Positions 7,340 to 16,676 of a stretch of 64,000 bases of DNA are shown piece after piece. Source of the stretch: Acetobacteraceae bacterium (GTDB taxonomy: Bacteria > Pseudomonadota > Alphaproteobacteria > Acetobacterales > Acetobacteraceae); NCBI GenBank assembly GCA_027487675.1, contig JAIYDD010000101.1:1-64000 (forward strand). Direction: 5' to 3'. Under the pieces are notes generated by a model. It ran no database searches and was not told the origin of the DNA. It saw only the letters and a program-made list of their open reading frames with translations. Each line of letters begins with the position of its first letter. Positions within the stretch are counted from its first letter, which is position 1. The translations under genes were made by a program, and so were the position numbers.

Positions 7340-8755
7340 ATGACCATCGCCAGGGGCCTTGTGGGCCATGCCTTCGAGGATCTCGAGATCGGCCAGAGCG
7401 CGAGCCTGGAGCGCGTCTGCACCGACAACGACCTCGTCATCTTCGCGCATGCCTCGGGCAATCTGAACCCGCGCCACCTGCCGGGGCTCGCCGAGAAGGT
7501 CACGGGCCAGAAGCCGGTGGCGCCGGCGATGTGGGGCGGCTCGCTGTTCTCCGCGCTGCTCGGCAATGTGCTGCCCGGCCCGGGCACCGCCTACCTCCAC
7601 CAGACGCTGGGCTTCCACGAACGCGGGCATCCGGGCGACCGGCTGACGGTGACCGTGACGGTGCGCGAAAAGCTGACGGACCGCCGTGTCCATCTCGCCT
7701 GCCGCTTGGTGCGGGATGACGGCACGCTCATCGCCGATGGCGTGGCGGAGGTGCAGGCGCCGGCGACGCGGCTCGCGGCCGGCGATGTCAGCCTGCCGGA
7801 GCTCGCGCTGCGCAAGGGCGGCAAGTTCGGCCGGCTGCTGGTCGCCTGCGACGGCGTGCCCGCCATGCCGACCGCGGTGGTCGCGCCGACCGACGCGAAT
7901 TCCCTCGGCGGCGCCTGGGAAGCCGCCAAGGCGGCGCTGATCGAGCCGATCCTGATCGGGCCAGCGGCCCGCATTCGCGCCGAAGCGGCGGAGGTGGGCT
8001 GGGACCTGGCCGGCATTCGCCCGATCGACACGCCGGACGAGCACGCCGCCCCCGCCCGCGCCGTCGCACTGGTGCATGAAGGCGAGGCGGCGGCGGTGAT
8101 GAAGGGCAACATCCATTCGGACGAGGTGCTGAAGCACGTCACCAAGGCCGATGGCGGGCTGCGCGCCGGCCGGCGCATCAGCCATGCCTTCGTGCTGGAC
8201 GTGCCCGGCCGCGAGGGGCTGCTGCTGATCAGCGATGCGGCGATCAACATCGCCCCGGACCTAACCACGAAGGCCGACATCGTGCAGAACGCGATCGACC
8301 TGGCGCGCGCCATCGGGCTGGAGGTGCCGCGCGTCGGCATCCTGTCCGCCGTGGAGACGGTGAACCCCGCCATCCCCTCCACGCTCGACGCCGCGGCGCT
8401 GTCCAAGATGGCGGATCGCGGCCAGATCAAGGGCGGCATCGTGGACGGGCCGCTGGCGATGGACAACGCCGTGGACGTCGAGGCCGCGAAGACCAAGGGC
8501 ATCGCCGGGTTGGTCGCAGGCCATGCCGATGTGCTGATCGCGCCGAACCTCGAAGCGGGGACCATGATGGCTAAGCAGCTGGTGTTCCTGTCGGATGCCG
8601 ACACCGGCGGGCTGGTGGTCGGCGCCCGCGCACCGGTGATGCTGACCAGCCGCGCGGATGACGAGCAGGCCCGGCTGGTGTCGGCGGCGCTCGCCGTGCT
8701 GTACAGCCATTGGCGCAAGACCGGCGAATGCCTGGTGCGCGCAGAGGTGGCGTGA
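7340..8755 (+). CDS. Bifunctional enoyl-CoA hydratase (MaoC) / phosphate acyltransferase
   Basis: A 471-aa fusion. Residues 1 to about 150 form a MaoC-like hot-dog domain (FEDLEIGQSASLER, then FAHASGNLNPRHL). Residues from about 165 to the end form a phosphate acetyl/butyryltransferase domain, recognisable in AWEAAKAALIEPILIGP, GLRAGRRISHAFVLDVPG and IAPNLEAGTMMAKQL. It would hydrate an enoyl-CoA and exchange CoA for phosphate on an acyl-CoA. This fusion is a known alphaproteobacterial architecture. Start chosen at ATG 7340 behind GGGAG. The TGA overlaps the ATG of the kinase gene by one base, coupling the acyl phosphate producer to its kinase. Confidence 0.88.
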   Translation: MTIARGLVGHAFEDLEIGQSASLERVCTDNDLVIFAHASGNLNPRHLPGLAEKVTGQKPVAPAMWGGSLFSALLGNVLPGPGTAYLHQTLGFHERGHPGDRLTVTVTVREKLTDRRVHLACRLVRDDGTLIADGVAEVQAPATRLAAGDVSLPELALRKGGKFGRLLVACDGVPAMPTAVVAPTDANSLGGAWEAAKAALIEPILIGPAARIRAEAAEVGWDLAGIRPIDTPDEHAAPARAVALVHEGEAAAVMKGNIHSDEVLKHVTKADGGLRAGRRISHAFVLDVPGREGLLLISDAAINIAPDLTTKADIVQNAIDLARAIGLEVPRVGILSAVETVNPAIPSTLDAAALSKMADRGQIKGGIVDGPLAMDNAVDVEAAKTKGIAGLVAGHADVLIAPNLEAGTMMAKQLVFLSDADTGGLVVGARAPVMLTSRADDEQARLVSAALAVLYSHWRKTGECLVRAEVA

Positions 8756-9951
8756 TGCAGGGCATCCTCCTCGTCCTCAACGCCGGCTCCTCCTCGCTGA
8801 AGTTCGCCGCCTACGACACGACGGAGACGGGGATCGAGGCGCGCTGTTCCGGCCAGGTGGAGGGCATCGGCGCCGCGCCGCGCTTCACCGCGGAGGATGC
8901 CGCCGGCACGCACATCGCGTCGCAGGACTGGGCGGGCGGCGGCGCGCCCGCCAGCCACGCCGCGGCGCTGGATGGCATCATCGCCTGGCTCGATGGCGTG
9001 CTGGAAGGCCGCAAGGTCGTCGCCATCGGCCATCGCGTCGTGCATGGCGGGCCCGGTTTCGCCGCGCCCATGCTGATCGATCTCGGCGTGATGGCGGAGC
9101 TGCAGGAGCTCGTTCCGCTCGCCCCGCTGCACCAGCCGCACAACCTGTCCGGCATCGCCGCCGCGGCGAAGCGGTTCAAGGGCGTGCCGCAGGTCGCGTG
9201 CTTCGACACCGCCTTCCACCGCACCCAGCCCTTCCACGCCGACACCTTCGGCCTGCCCGTCGAGTTCCACGCGCGCGGCATCCGCCGCTACGGCTTCCAC
9301 GGCCTGTCCTACGAATACATCGCGCGCCGCATCGCGCGGGAGGACCCGGCGCTGGGCGCGGGGCGCCTCGTCGTCGCGCATCTCGGCAATGGCGCCTCGC
9401 TCTGCGCCATCGCGGGCGGGCGCGCGCAGGCCAGCACCATGGGCTTCACCGCGCTGGACGGCGTGCCGATGGGCACGCGCTGCGGCCAGCTCGATCCCGG
9501 CGTCGTGCTGCACATGATCGACACGCTCGGCATGACCACCGCGGAGGTCGCGAAGCTGCTCTACGGAAACAGCGGCCTGAAGGGCCTCTCCGGCATCTCG
9601 CAGGACGTGCGGCAGATCGAGGCCGCGGGCGGCGAGGCGGCGGAACGCGCTCTCGGCTACTTTGCCTATCGCGTGCGGCGCGAGGTCGCAGCGCTGGCGG
9701 CTTCCATCGGCGGGATCGATGCGCTGGTCTTCACCGCCGGCATCGGCGAAAACGCCCGCGCGCTGCGCGCCCGCATCTGCGAGGGGCTGGGCTTCCTCGG
9801 CATCGCGCTCGACCCCGACCGCAACGCGGCCAACGCGCCCGAGGTCTCGGCGGCCGGCGCGGCGGTCCGCGTGCTGGTCCGCCGCACCGACGAGGAACGC
9901 ATGATCGCCGAGCACACGCTGCAGGTCGTGCGGAGCCACGCCGGCGGCTGA
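8755..9951 (+). CDS. ackA: Acetate (short-chain acyl) kinase
   Basis: Acetokinase of 398 aa that makes ATP from acyl phosphate and ADP, or runs in reverse. LVLNAGSSSLKF at the N-terminus, GHRVVHGG near 85, FDTAFH near 152, VVAHLGNGAS near 206 and FTAGIGENA near 327 are the expected ASKHA-fold blocks. The ATG at 8755 overlaps the stop of the MaoC/Ptb fusion (TGATG); in-frame codons upstream are inside that gene. It is the last gene of the fabI operon. The operon as a whole can convert acyl-CoA into ATP by substrate-level phosphorylation. Confidence 0.93.
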   Translation: MQGILLVLNAGSSSLKFAAYDTTETGIEARCSGQVEGIGAAPRFTAEDAAGTHIASQDWAGGGAPASHAAALDGIIAWLDGVLEGRKVVAIGHRVVHGGPGFAAPMLIDLGVMAELQELVPLAPLHQPHNLSGIAAAAKRFKGVPQVACFDTAFHRTQPFHADTFGLPVEFHARGIRRYGFHGLSYEYIARRIAREDPALGAGRLVVAHLGNGASLCAIAGGRAQASTMGFTALDGVPMGTRCGQLDPGVVLHMIDTLGMTTAEVAKLLYGNSGLKGLSGISQDVRQIEAAGGEAAERALGYFAYRVRREVAALAASIGGIDALVFTAGIGENARALRARICEGLGFLGIALDPDRNAANAPEVSAAGAAVRVLVRRTDEERMIAEHTLQVVRSHAGG

Positions 9952-10033
9952 GCCGCATGACATCTCCACGAAGCCTTGCGCCGCCGGTGCCAGGATCGTT
10001 GCGCCCGGCTGTGGCCTGCCGTCCGATCCTGCC

Positions 10034-12251
10034 ATGCGCGAACCGGGCGACGAGGCGGCGCTGCAGGAGTTGCCGGCGACGGACGCGCCGCCCCGGGCCC
10101 GGCACGGGCTGCCCGCCGGCGCTGCCGCGATGACCCGCGCCTTCCGCGTCAGCTTCACCGCGACCATCATGACCCTGTTTGCGGTGCTCTTCGTGCTTTC
10201 GGCCCGCGCCGTGGTGGTCGGCTATCCCGGCACCGGCTCGCGCGGCGCGGCAGACGGCGGAGCGGAGCCTCTCGCAGGCGGCGGAGACGGCGGCGGCCAG
10301 CACCCAGGCGCTGGTGCGGCCGGTGCTCGCGCTCTCCGCCGTGCTGCCGGAGTTAGCCTCGCTGGCCGAAGGCGCCGCGCCCGCGGCGCGCGACACCGCG
10401 GCGCCGGTCGCGCTGCTGGTGGCGGAGCCGGCGGTGCACCTCGTCTCGATCGGGCTCGCCGACGGCACGCTGCGCCAAGTGGCGCGCGCCGACGCGCTGT
10501 CGCCAGGCATGGCGCCGTCCGTGCCGCCCGGATGGGCCTTCGCCCTGCGCGAGGTGCTGCCGGGCGCGACCCATGATGCCTGGACCTTCATCGACGCCGC
10601 GCAGCGCGCCCGAGGCACGGCGGAGCGAGTGGCACGCTCCGGCGATCTGCGACAGTCGCAATGGTACCTGCTCGCCCAAGGCGCGGAGGTGCATGTCTCC
10701 ACCCTCTACGACCTGCCGCTGCTCGGCCGGACGGGGCTGTCGGTCAGCCGCCGCAATCCTGGCGGCGAAGCCGTCTTCGCGCTCGACATCACCCTGGACA
10801 GGCTCGCCGGGTTCCTCGGCCGGCTGCACGCCAGCCCGGGCAGCACGCTGTTCCTGTTTACCGAGGACGGCATCCTGCTGGCGCACCAGCAGGCCGAGCT
10901 CGCGACCGTGAAGCTGCCAGGCGGCGGCAGCAGCTGGACCACGCTGGCGGCCAGCGGCGATCCGCTGCTGACGCCGATCGGGGACGAGCATGCCATGGGC
11001 CGGCTGCGTCCCGGTCGCGTCGCGGAACTGTCGGGCGCGCAGGGCACGCTGCTGGTCCGCCTGGCCGAGGTGGCGGGCATGATGGCGCCGGCGTAATGGT
11101 CGCCATGGCGGCGCCGCGCGCCGACTTCACCGCCCCGGTGGTTGCCGCGTTGCGCGACGGCACCCTGGTCGCGGCGCTGGCGCTGCTTGCCGGGCTTGGC
11201 GCAATCGGCACGCTGGCCTGGCGCATCGCCCGCCCGCTCGCCGCCCTGGCGGACGAGGCAAAGGCGATCCGCCGCCTCGACCTCGCCGGCGCGGTCCCCG
11301 TCCGCAGCCGCATCGCGGAGATCGCGCAGTTGGCCGGCGCGATGGACGGCATGAAGTGCGGCCTGCGCCTGTTCGGCGCCTACATTCCCCGCAGCCTGAT
11401 TACGCGACTGATTCAGGAAGGCGACGCGGCGAAGCTTGGCGGCACCAGGGGGCGCGTCACCGTCATGTTCAGCGACGTGCAGGATTTCACCACGCTCGCC
11501 GAGGACATCGCGCCGGAGCAGCTGATGCGCATCGCTTCCGACTACTTCGAAGATCTGACCGCGGAGCTGCTGCGCTGCCACGCCACCATCGACAAGTATA
11601 TCGGCGATGCCGTCATGGCGCTTTGGAACGCGCTTCAGGACGATCCCTCGCACGCCCGCAACGCCTGCGAGGCGGCGCTGCGGGCGCGGCTGCTGACGGA
11701 CCGGCTTTGCGACCGCTTTGCCGCGCGGCTGGCCGCGCTTCTTCACCCGCTTCGGCATGCACACGGGGGGCGCGGTGGTTGGGAATGTGGGTTCCTCGGA
11801 CCGAATGGCCTATACAGCGATCGGCAGCATGGTGAACCTGGCCTCGCGGCTCGAGGGAATGAACAAGCTCTACGGCACCCGCATCCTGATATCGGAGGAA
11901 ACCCGCGCGGCGGCGGGGGCGGCCTTCGTGACCTGGCCAGTCGACCTCGTGCTGGCCAAGCATTCCGCGCATCCGCTGGAACTGCATGAGCTGCTGGGCT
12001 TCGCGGTGGTAGGCCTGCTGGCCGATGCGCCGCTGCGGGCCGATCCGCGGATCGTGGCCGGGCTGCCGGCCTGGCGGCGGATGATCGGCGCCTGGCGAGC
12101 CGCCCGATCCGCCGAGGCCGACGCCGCGCTATCCGAGGCCGGCGACCCCGCACCGGATCCGCCGCTGCGCGTCTATGCCGCACGGCTGGCCGCGATGCGC
12201 GACGGCGCGCCGCCGGACTGGTCGCCGGTGCCGCGCGCGACGACGAAATAG
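10034..12251 (+). pseudogene. Adenylate/guanylate cyclase (class III), broken by three frameshifts
   Basis: Four consecutive pieces of one receptor cyclase lie in alternating frames. Piece one (10034 to about 10245) has the membrane anchor FSVTATIM-like segment with TLFAVLFVLSARAVVVG. Piece two (to 11096) is the periplasmic Cache-like sensor. Piece three (from about 11097 to 11735) has the second helix, HAMP-like linker and catalytic start VTVMFSDVQDFTTLAE with both metal Asp residues in the region, plus DKYIGDAVMALWNA. Piece four (to 12251) has HTGGAVVGNVGSS and TAIGSMVNLASRLE. Frames change near 10245, 11094 and 11735. No single protein can be made unless these are sequence errors; conserved residues are otherwise intact, so the damage would be recent. 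Confidence 0.8.
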
Positions 12252-12255
12252 CGCG

Positions 12256-13287
12256 ATGGAACCGGCAGCCGCGCCGCCGCGGCGGCGAATCAAGCTCGCG
12301 CTCCAGGGCGGCGGCTCGCACGGCGCCTTCACCTGGGGCGCGCTGGACCGGCTGCTGCAGGACGACAGGCTGGAAATCGAGGGCATCGTCGGCACCAGCG
12401 CCGGCGCGATGAACACCGCCCTGCTGGCCGACGGGTTGGCCGCCGGCGGCCCGGAATTGGCGCGCCGGATGCTGGCCGAGTTCTGGGAGGGCGTCGGGCG
12501 GATCGCGTCGACGGGGCCCGTACGCCCTTCCCCGCTCGATAGCCTGGCAAGCCCCGGCACGATGCGCTTCTCGCCGAGCTGGGCAGTGGCCGACCTGATG
12601 ATGAAGGTCTTCTCGCCGTACCAGCTCAACCCGGGGAACTGGAATCCGCTGCGCAGACTGCTGGAACAGGTGGTCGACTTCGCCCGGCTGCGCGCCGCGC
12701 CCGGCCCGGCGGCCTTCGTTTGTGCCACCAACGTACTGACCGGCCGCCTGCGCATCTTCGACCGCGCGGAGATGAGCGCCGCGGCGGTGATGGCCTCGGC
12801 CTGCTTGCCGCAGATCTTCCAGGCGGTCGAGGTGGAGGGCCAGCACTACTGGGATGGCGGCTATTCCGGCAACCCGCCGATCTTCCCGCTGATCTACATG
12901 GGCGGCTGCCCCGACATCCTGATCGTGCAGCTGAATCCGATCAACATCCCCGAGGTACCGCGCGACATGCGCGCGATCCTGGACCGCATCAACACGCTGG
13001 CATTCAACTCCTCCCTGCTGCGGGAGATGCGGATGATCCGCTTCGTGACGGAGCTGATCGACCGCGGCGACCTGGACGGGGCGCGCTACCTGCGGCTGTT
13101 CGTCCATGCGATCGAGGCGGAGGCGGAGCTGGCCGCGCTCGACCCCTCCTCCAAGCTGAACGCCGATCCGGGCTTCCTGCGCCATCTCGCCGCGCTCGGC
13201 GCGGCACGCGCCGAGGCGTTCCTGGCCACGCATTTCGAGGCGATCGGCCAGCGGTCCTCGGTCGATCTCGATACCAGCTTCTGCTGA
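12256..13287 (+). CDS. Patatin-like phospholipase
   Basis: Predicted lipid acyl hydrolase, 343 aa. The oxyanion-hole block GGGSHGAF starts at residue 18, the nucleophile elbow GTSAG is at 46-50 (Ser48) and the dyad Asp is in the DGG at 200-202. No signal peptide or membrane helix is seen. The C-terminal third, with MRAILDRINTLAFNSSLLREMR, matches bacterial patatins found next to polyhydroxybutyrate or lipid genes. The ATG at 12256 is 4 bp after the cyclase reading frame stops; a longer frame from 12175 is a shadow. Substrate unknown. Confidence 0.88.
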   Translation: MEPAAAPPRRRIKLALQGGGSHGAFTWGALDRLLQDDRLEIEGIVGTSAGAMNTALLADGLAAGGPELARRMLAEFWEGVGRIASTGPVRPSPLDSLASPGTMRFSPSWAVADLMMKVFSPYQLNPGNWNPLRRLLEQVVDFARLRAAPGPAAFVCATNVLTGRLRIFDRAEMSAAAVMASACLPQIFQAVEVEGQHYWDGGYSGNPPIFPLIYMGGCPDILIVQLNPINIPEVPRDMRAILDRINTLAFNSSLLREMRMIRFVTELIDRGDLDGARYLRLFVHAIEAEAELAALDPSSKLNADPGFLRHLAALGAARAEAFLATHFEAIGQRSSVDLDTSFC

Positions 13288-13376
13288 CCACGCGGCGACC
13301 GGCCGTCATCGATCCGTCATCGTGCCGTCGCGGATCGCCTCTAGGTTGGGCGCGCATCCTGGAAGGGGGATCGTGC

Positions 13377-14297
13377 ATGTCGCAGCAGGCTGCCGGTGAG
13401 GCGGACCGGTCCTGGCTCGAGACCGAGCTGGAGGATGATTTCGACGAGGAGCTGGAACAGGAGGTCGACGACGCCCGCATCCCGCCCGAGCTGCGCGCCC
13501 TGCTGGCGAACCGCAGGAAGAGCACGATCGACCGCAACCTCTACTTCACCGAGTTGCTGCGCCTTCAGGCCGAGCTGGTGAAGCTGCAGGACTGGGTGCA
13601 GCACCGGAAGCTCAAGGTCGTCGTGCTGTTCGAAGGCCGCGACAGCGCGGGCAAGGGCGGGGTCATCAAGCGCATCACCCAGCGCGTCAACCCGCGCAGC
13701 TGCCGCGTCGTCGCGCTGCCGGCGCCGTCGGACCGCGAGAAGACCCAGTGGTACTTCCAGCGCTACGTACCGCACCTGCCGGCCGGCGGCGAGATCGTGC
13801 TGTTCGACCGCAGCTGGTACAACCGCGCCGGCGTGGAGCGCGTGATGGGTTTTGCCAGCGAGGCGCAGGTGGAGGATTTCTTCCGGGACGTCCCGGACTT
13901 CGAACGGATGCTGGTCCGCTCGGGCATCATCCTGGTGAAGTACTGGTTCTCGATCACCGACGAGGAGCAGCAGCTGCGCTTCCTGATGCGCATCCACGAC
14001 CCGATCAAGCAGTGGAAGCTTTCGCCGATGGACCTGCAGTCGCGCGTGCGGTGGGAGCAGTACACCAAGGCGAAGGAGGACATGTTCGAGCGCACGAACA
14101 TCGCCGAGGCGCCCTGGCACATCGTGGAAGGCAACGACAAGAAGCGGGCGCGGCTGAACTGCATCGCCCACCTGCTGTCGCGGATCCCCTATGAGGAGAT
14201 TCCGCACGAGCCGGTGACGCTGCCCGAGCGCGTCTTCAACCCGAACTACGAACGCCGCACCCTGCCGGCCGAGCTCTACGTGCCGGAACGCTACTGA
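13377..14297 (+). CDS. ppk2: Polyphosphate kinase 2 (PPK2 family)
   Basis: Transfers phosphate between polyphosphate and a nucleotide, 306 aa. An acidic N-terminal arm (ETELEDDFDEELEQEVDD) precedes the kinase core. Walker A is GRDSAGKGG at 87-95, and the Walker B/lid region is FDRSWYNRAGVE at 143-154. WYFQRYVPHLPAGGEIVLF and IHDPIKQWKLSPMD are class-typical blocks for single-domain PPK2. The start ATG is behind GGAAGGGGG. Nearby phosphodiesterase, phosphotransacylase and acetate kinase genes give a phosphate and high-energy-phosphate theme (inference). Confidence 0.92.
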   Translation: MSQQAAGEADRSWLETELEDDFDEELEQEVDDARIPPELRALLANRRKSTIDRNLYFTELLRLQAELVKLQDWVQHRKLKVVVLFEGRDSAGKGGVIKRITQRVNPRSCRVVALPAPSDREKTQWYFQRYVPHLPAGGEIVLFDRSWYNRAGVERVMGFASEAQVEDFFRDVPDFERMLVRSGIILVKYWFSITDEEQQLRFLMRIHDPIKQWKLSPMDLQSRVRWEQYTKAKEDMFERTNIAEAPWHIVEGNDKKRARLNCIAHLLSRIPYEEIPHEPVTLPERVFNPNYERRTLPAELYVPERY

Positions 14298-14312
14298 GCC
14301 GTCTGCGACGGC
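14298..14312. terminator. Small hairpin after ppk2
   Basis: GCCGTC-TGC-GACGGC follows the ppk2 stop codon directly: a 6-bp stem with a 3-nt loop. No T-run follows, so a Rho-independent terminator is not proven. It lies between convergent genes, where a bidirectional hairpin would be expected. Confidence 0.3.
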
Positions 14313-14366
14313 CCGGCGCCCACCCCTGCAAGCCGCGCCGTGCGGCCCGTTGGTCGGCGAGGCGGA

Positions 14367-14864
14367 TCAGCCGCCGGACTCCGCGGCGATGCGGCGCCGG
14401 CCTGGCGGCTTGCCCGCCGGCGCGGCCTCGGGCGCCGGCTCGGCATCCGGCTCCGCCGCGACCGATACGGGCGCGGCCAGCGGGCCGCTCAGCACATCCT
14501 CGGTCTGCGGCGGCAGGCCCAGCACCTCGGCCATGCGGCGCAACGTCTCGAAGGTGTGCGGCGCCATCTCGTCGATGCGGCCCGGCACCTGGTGCACCAC
14601 GCGCAGCGCCCGCAGCCGCTGCGCCCGGCTCGGCAGCAAGGATGGCAGAGTGCGCATCGCCTCCTTGCGCTCCATCCGGTCGCGCAGGTAGTCGGCCCAG
14701 AGCCCCATCGCCTTCGTCCCCGCGCCCTGGGCCGCCAGGATGCCGGCCTGGTCGGAAAGGACCTCGGCCCGGGCCGCCACCTCGCGCAGCGGCGCCGTGG
14801 CATCGACCGAGGGGCCGGCGGCGCCGCCGACGGCCTCGGGGGTGAAGGCTGTCTTCGCACGCAT
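14367..14864 (-). CDS. Hypothetical protein, Ala/Arg-rich, helical
   Basis: A 165-aa protein I do not recognise. The middle (about 25-110) is strongly helical and charged, for example LREVAARAEVLSDQAGILAAQG and LWADYLRDRMERKEAMRTLPSLL. The C-terminal 50 residues are low-complexity Ala/Pro/Glu ending in a basic GRRRIAAESGG. No signal, membrane segment or metal motif is visible. The start MRAKTAFTPEAVGG at 14864 was preferred over more distal starts that add Arg/Pro-rich shadow sequence. It is convergent with ppk2. A phasin-like or granule-associated role is conceivable next to ppk2 and a patatin, but nothing in the sequence proves it. Confidence 0.55.
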   Translation of the reverse strand: MRAKTAFTPEAVGGAAGPSVDATAPLREVAARAEVLSDQAGILAAQGAGTKAMGLWADYLRDRMERKEAMRTLPSLLPSRAQRLRALRVVHQVPGRIDEMAPHTFETLRRMAEVLGLPPQTEDVLSGPLAAPVSVAAEPDAEPAPEAAPAGKPPGRRRIAAESGG

Positions 14865-15119
14865 GGCCCGACTGGCCTCCGCTCTCTGGCGGCGCGGCGG
14901 TCGCGACGCTGTGGTGCACCCATCCGGCAGCCGCGCGCCTGGGCGCCGCGGCGTTCGCTGCACCGCTGCATTCGTGTGCCGGATCAGAGCGCCGTGGCGG
15001 TGGCGTGAAACATTGACGTCATCCTCCCGGCCTCCCGCCGGCGGCCGACCAGGCTTCGCAAGGCGGGTCGCGCCGGTGTAGGGCGGGCGCCGCCGCGCGG
15101 GGCGGCAGGGGGACGCAAC

Positions 15120-15776
15120 ATGCCGCCATCGACCGACGCCACGGATGAGGGCCTCGTTCTCGGCCAGGGCGCCCTCTGGCACGCCGGCGGCCGTCGCTTC
15201 GACGCCGCCGCGCATCGCTGGCTGCCCGCCGAGGCCCCGCCCGGCACCCCGGCCACCGCCGCCGAGGCCGCGCGCTGGCTGCTACGCGAAGGCGGCGGCC
15301 GCCGCCTGCCGGTCGCCATCATCGGCCCGCGCGAGGCTTCCCCTGGCGCGCTCGCCGCGGCCGAGGCGGTGGCGGCCGCGCTCGCCCGCCTCGGCCTGCC
15401 CCTGGTCTGCGGCGGCCGCGGCGGCGCGATGGAGGCGGCGTCCCGCGGCAGCGCGCGGGAGGGCGGGCTGATGATCGGCCTGCTGCCATCCGACGATTGG
15501 CGGGAGGCGAATGCGCATGTGTCCGTCCCCATCGCCACCGGCATCGGAGAGGCGCGCAACGCCTTGATCGCCACCGCCGCCATCGCCCTGGTCGCCGTCG
15601 GCGGGCGTGACGAGCCGGTGAGCTACGGCACGATCAGCGAGATGGCTTTCGGGCTGCGCCTCGGCCGCCTGGTGATCGGCATGCCGGAAGCGCCGGACCT
15701 GCCGGGGCTGCTGCGCTGCGCGACGGCGGAGGAAGCCGCCGAGCGCGTTGCCCGCCGCTACCTGGCGCTGGACTGA
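15120..15776 (+). CDS. LOG/SLOG-like Rossmann nucleotide-binding protein (TIGR00725-type)
   Basis: A 218-aa protein. An N-terminal extension of about 60 residues precedes a DprA/LOG-like Rossmann core: AIIGPREASPG, LPLVCGGRGGAMEAASRGS, GLMIGLLPSDD, TGIGEARNALI and GTISEMAFGLRLGRLVIG. The GGRGG-x-M and G-E-x-R-N blocks resemble the PGGxGTxxE-type ligand loops of lysine-decarboxylase-like and Mo-cofactor-carrier-like proteins. The function of this branch is not established. The ATG is behind GGCAGGGGG. The last 19 bases overlap the convergent DeoR-type gene. Confidence 0.75.
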   Translation: MPPSTDATDEGLVLGQGALWHAGGRRFDAAAHRWLPAEAPPGTPATAAEAARWLLREGGGRRLPVAIIGPREASPGALAAAEAVAAALARLGLPLVCGGRGGAMEAASRGSAREGGLMIGLLPSDDWREANAHVSVPIATGIGEARNALIATAAIALVAVGGRDEPVSYGTISEMAFGLRLGRLVIGMPEAPDLPGLLRCATAEEAAERVARRYLALD

Positions 15777-16546
15777 CCGGACAGCACCACCTCCGTCCCC
15801 GCCGCCGCCAGGGCGGCGGCCAGCACCGCGGGCGGCGGCGCGTCGGTGACCAGCACGGACACCGCAGCCGCCGGGGCGATGCGCATCAGCGCGGGCCGCC
15901 CATGCTTCGCCGCATCCGCCAGCACCACCGCCCGCCGCGAAGCGGCCAGCATCGCCCGCTTCACCGCCACCTTTTCCGGGTCCCAGTCCATCGGCGCGCC
16001 ATCCGCCGCGTCGAAGCCGGAACAGCCGAGCAGCGCGAGATCGACGCGCATCGGCTCGAGCCCCGCCACCGTCGCGCCGCCCGCCAGCGAGCCATCGGCG
16101 CCGCGCAGCACGCCGCCCGGGACCATGACCTCCACCCCGTCCACGCCCGCCAAAGCCAGCGCGCTGCGGAGCGACGCGGTGACCACGCGCAACCTGCCGC
16201 CGCGCCGCGCCAGCGCCGCCGCCGCCGCCTCCACCGTCGTGCCGACATCGAGGAAGACCGAGGCGCCATCCGGCACCAGCGCCGCCGCCGCCGCGCCGAT
16301 CGCTGCCTTCGCCTCCGCCCCCAGCGCCCGCTTGTCGCCCCAGCCGAGCCGCACCGCATCGGCCTCCGGCACGCCGGCGCCGCCATGGAAGCGCTGCAGC
16401 AGGCGCAACTCCGTCAGCCGCGCCACGTCGCGCCGGATGGTCTGGGTGGAGACGCAGAGCGCCTCGGCCAGCACCTCCACCGGCGCGAAGCCGCGGGCGC
16501 GCACGAGGTGCAGCAGCTTTTCCTGGCGGGGCGTCGGAGCATCCAT
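15758..16546 (-). CDS. DeoR/GlpR-family transcriptional regulator
   Basis: A 262-aa repressor-type protein. The N-terminal HTH_DeoR domain spans about 1-57 (RQEKLLHLVRARGFAPVEVLAEAL, then STQTIRRDVARL). A DeoR C-terminal sugar-phosphate isomerase-like sensor follows, with DVGTTVEAAAAAL and LGCSGFDAADGAPMDWDPEKVAVKRAML. The start MDAPTPRQ at 16546 was chosen because the HTH begins there; longer frames run into the promoter region. It is divergent from the importer at 16677-20453, which it most likely controls in response to a phosphorylated ligand. Confidence 0.85.
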   Translation of the reverse strand: MDAPTPRQEKLLHLVRARGFAPVEVLAEALCVSTQTIRRDVARLTELRLLQRFHGGAGVPEADAVRLGWGDKRALGAEAKAAIGAAAAALVPDGASVFLDVGTTVEAAAAALARRGGRLRVVTASLRSALALAGVDGVEVMVPGGVLRGADGSLAGGATVAGLEPMRVDLALLGCSGFDAADGAPMDWDPEKVAVKRAMLAASRRAVVLADAAKHGRPALMRIAPAAAVSVLVTDAPPPAVLAAALAAAGTEVVLSGQSSAR

Positions 16547-16600
16547 GCCGCGTGTTCTGCCGCATGCGGAGCGTTCGGCAACAGACCCTACCCAGGATGT

Positions 16601-16647
16601 CACGAAACGATCACCATCTGAGCGTTTGTCGCCACACGCTTGTTCGC
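16601..16647. promoter_or_regulatory. Candidate DeoR-type operator region
   Basis: Between the DeoR gene and the divergent permease gene lie CACGAAACGA (16601-16610) and two near-copies in direct order, CGTTTGTCGC (16623-16632) and CGCTTGTTCGC (16637-16647). DeoR-family operators are often repeated TTCG-containing elements, so this is the most likely binding region. The assignment rests on the repeats and position only. Confidence 0.35.
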
Positions 16648-16676
16648 TACTGCTCGCCCATCCGGAGCACCCGAGC

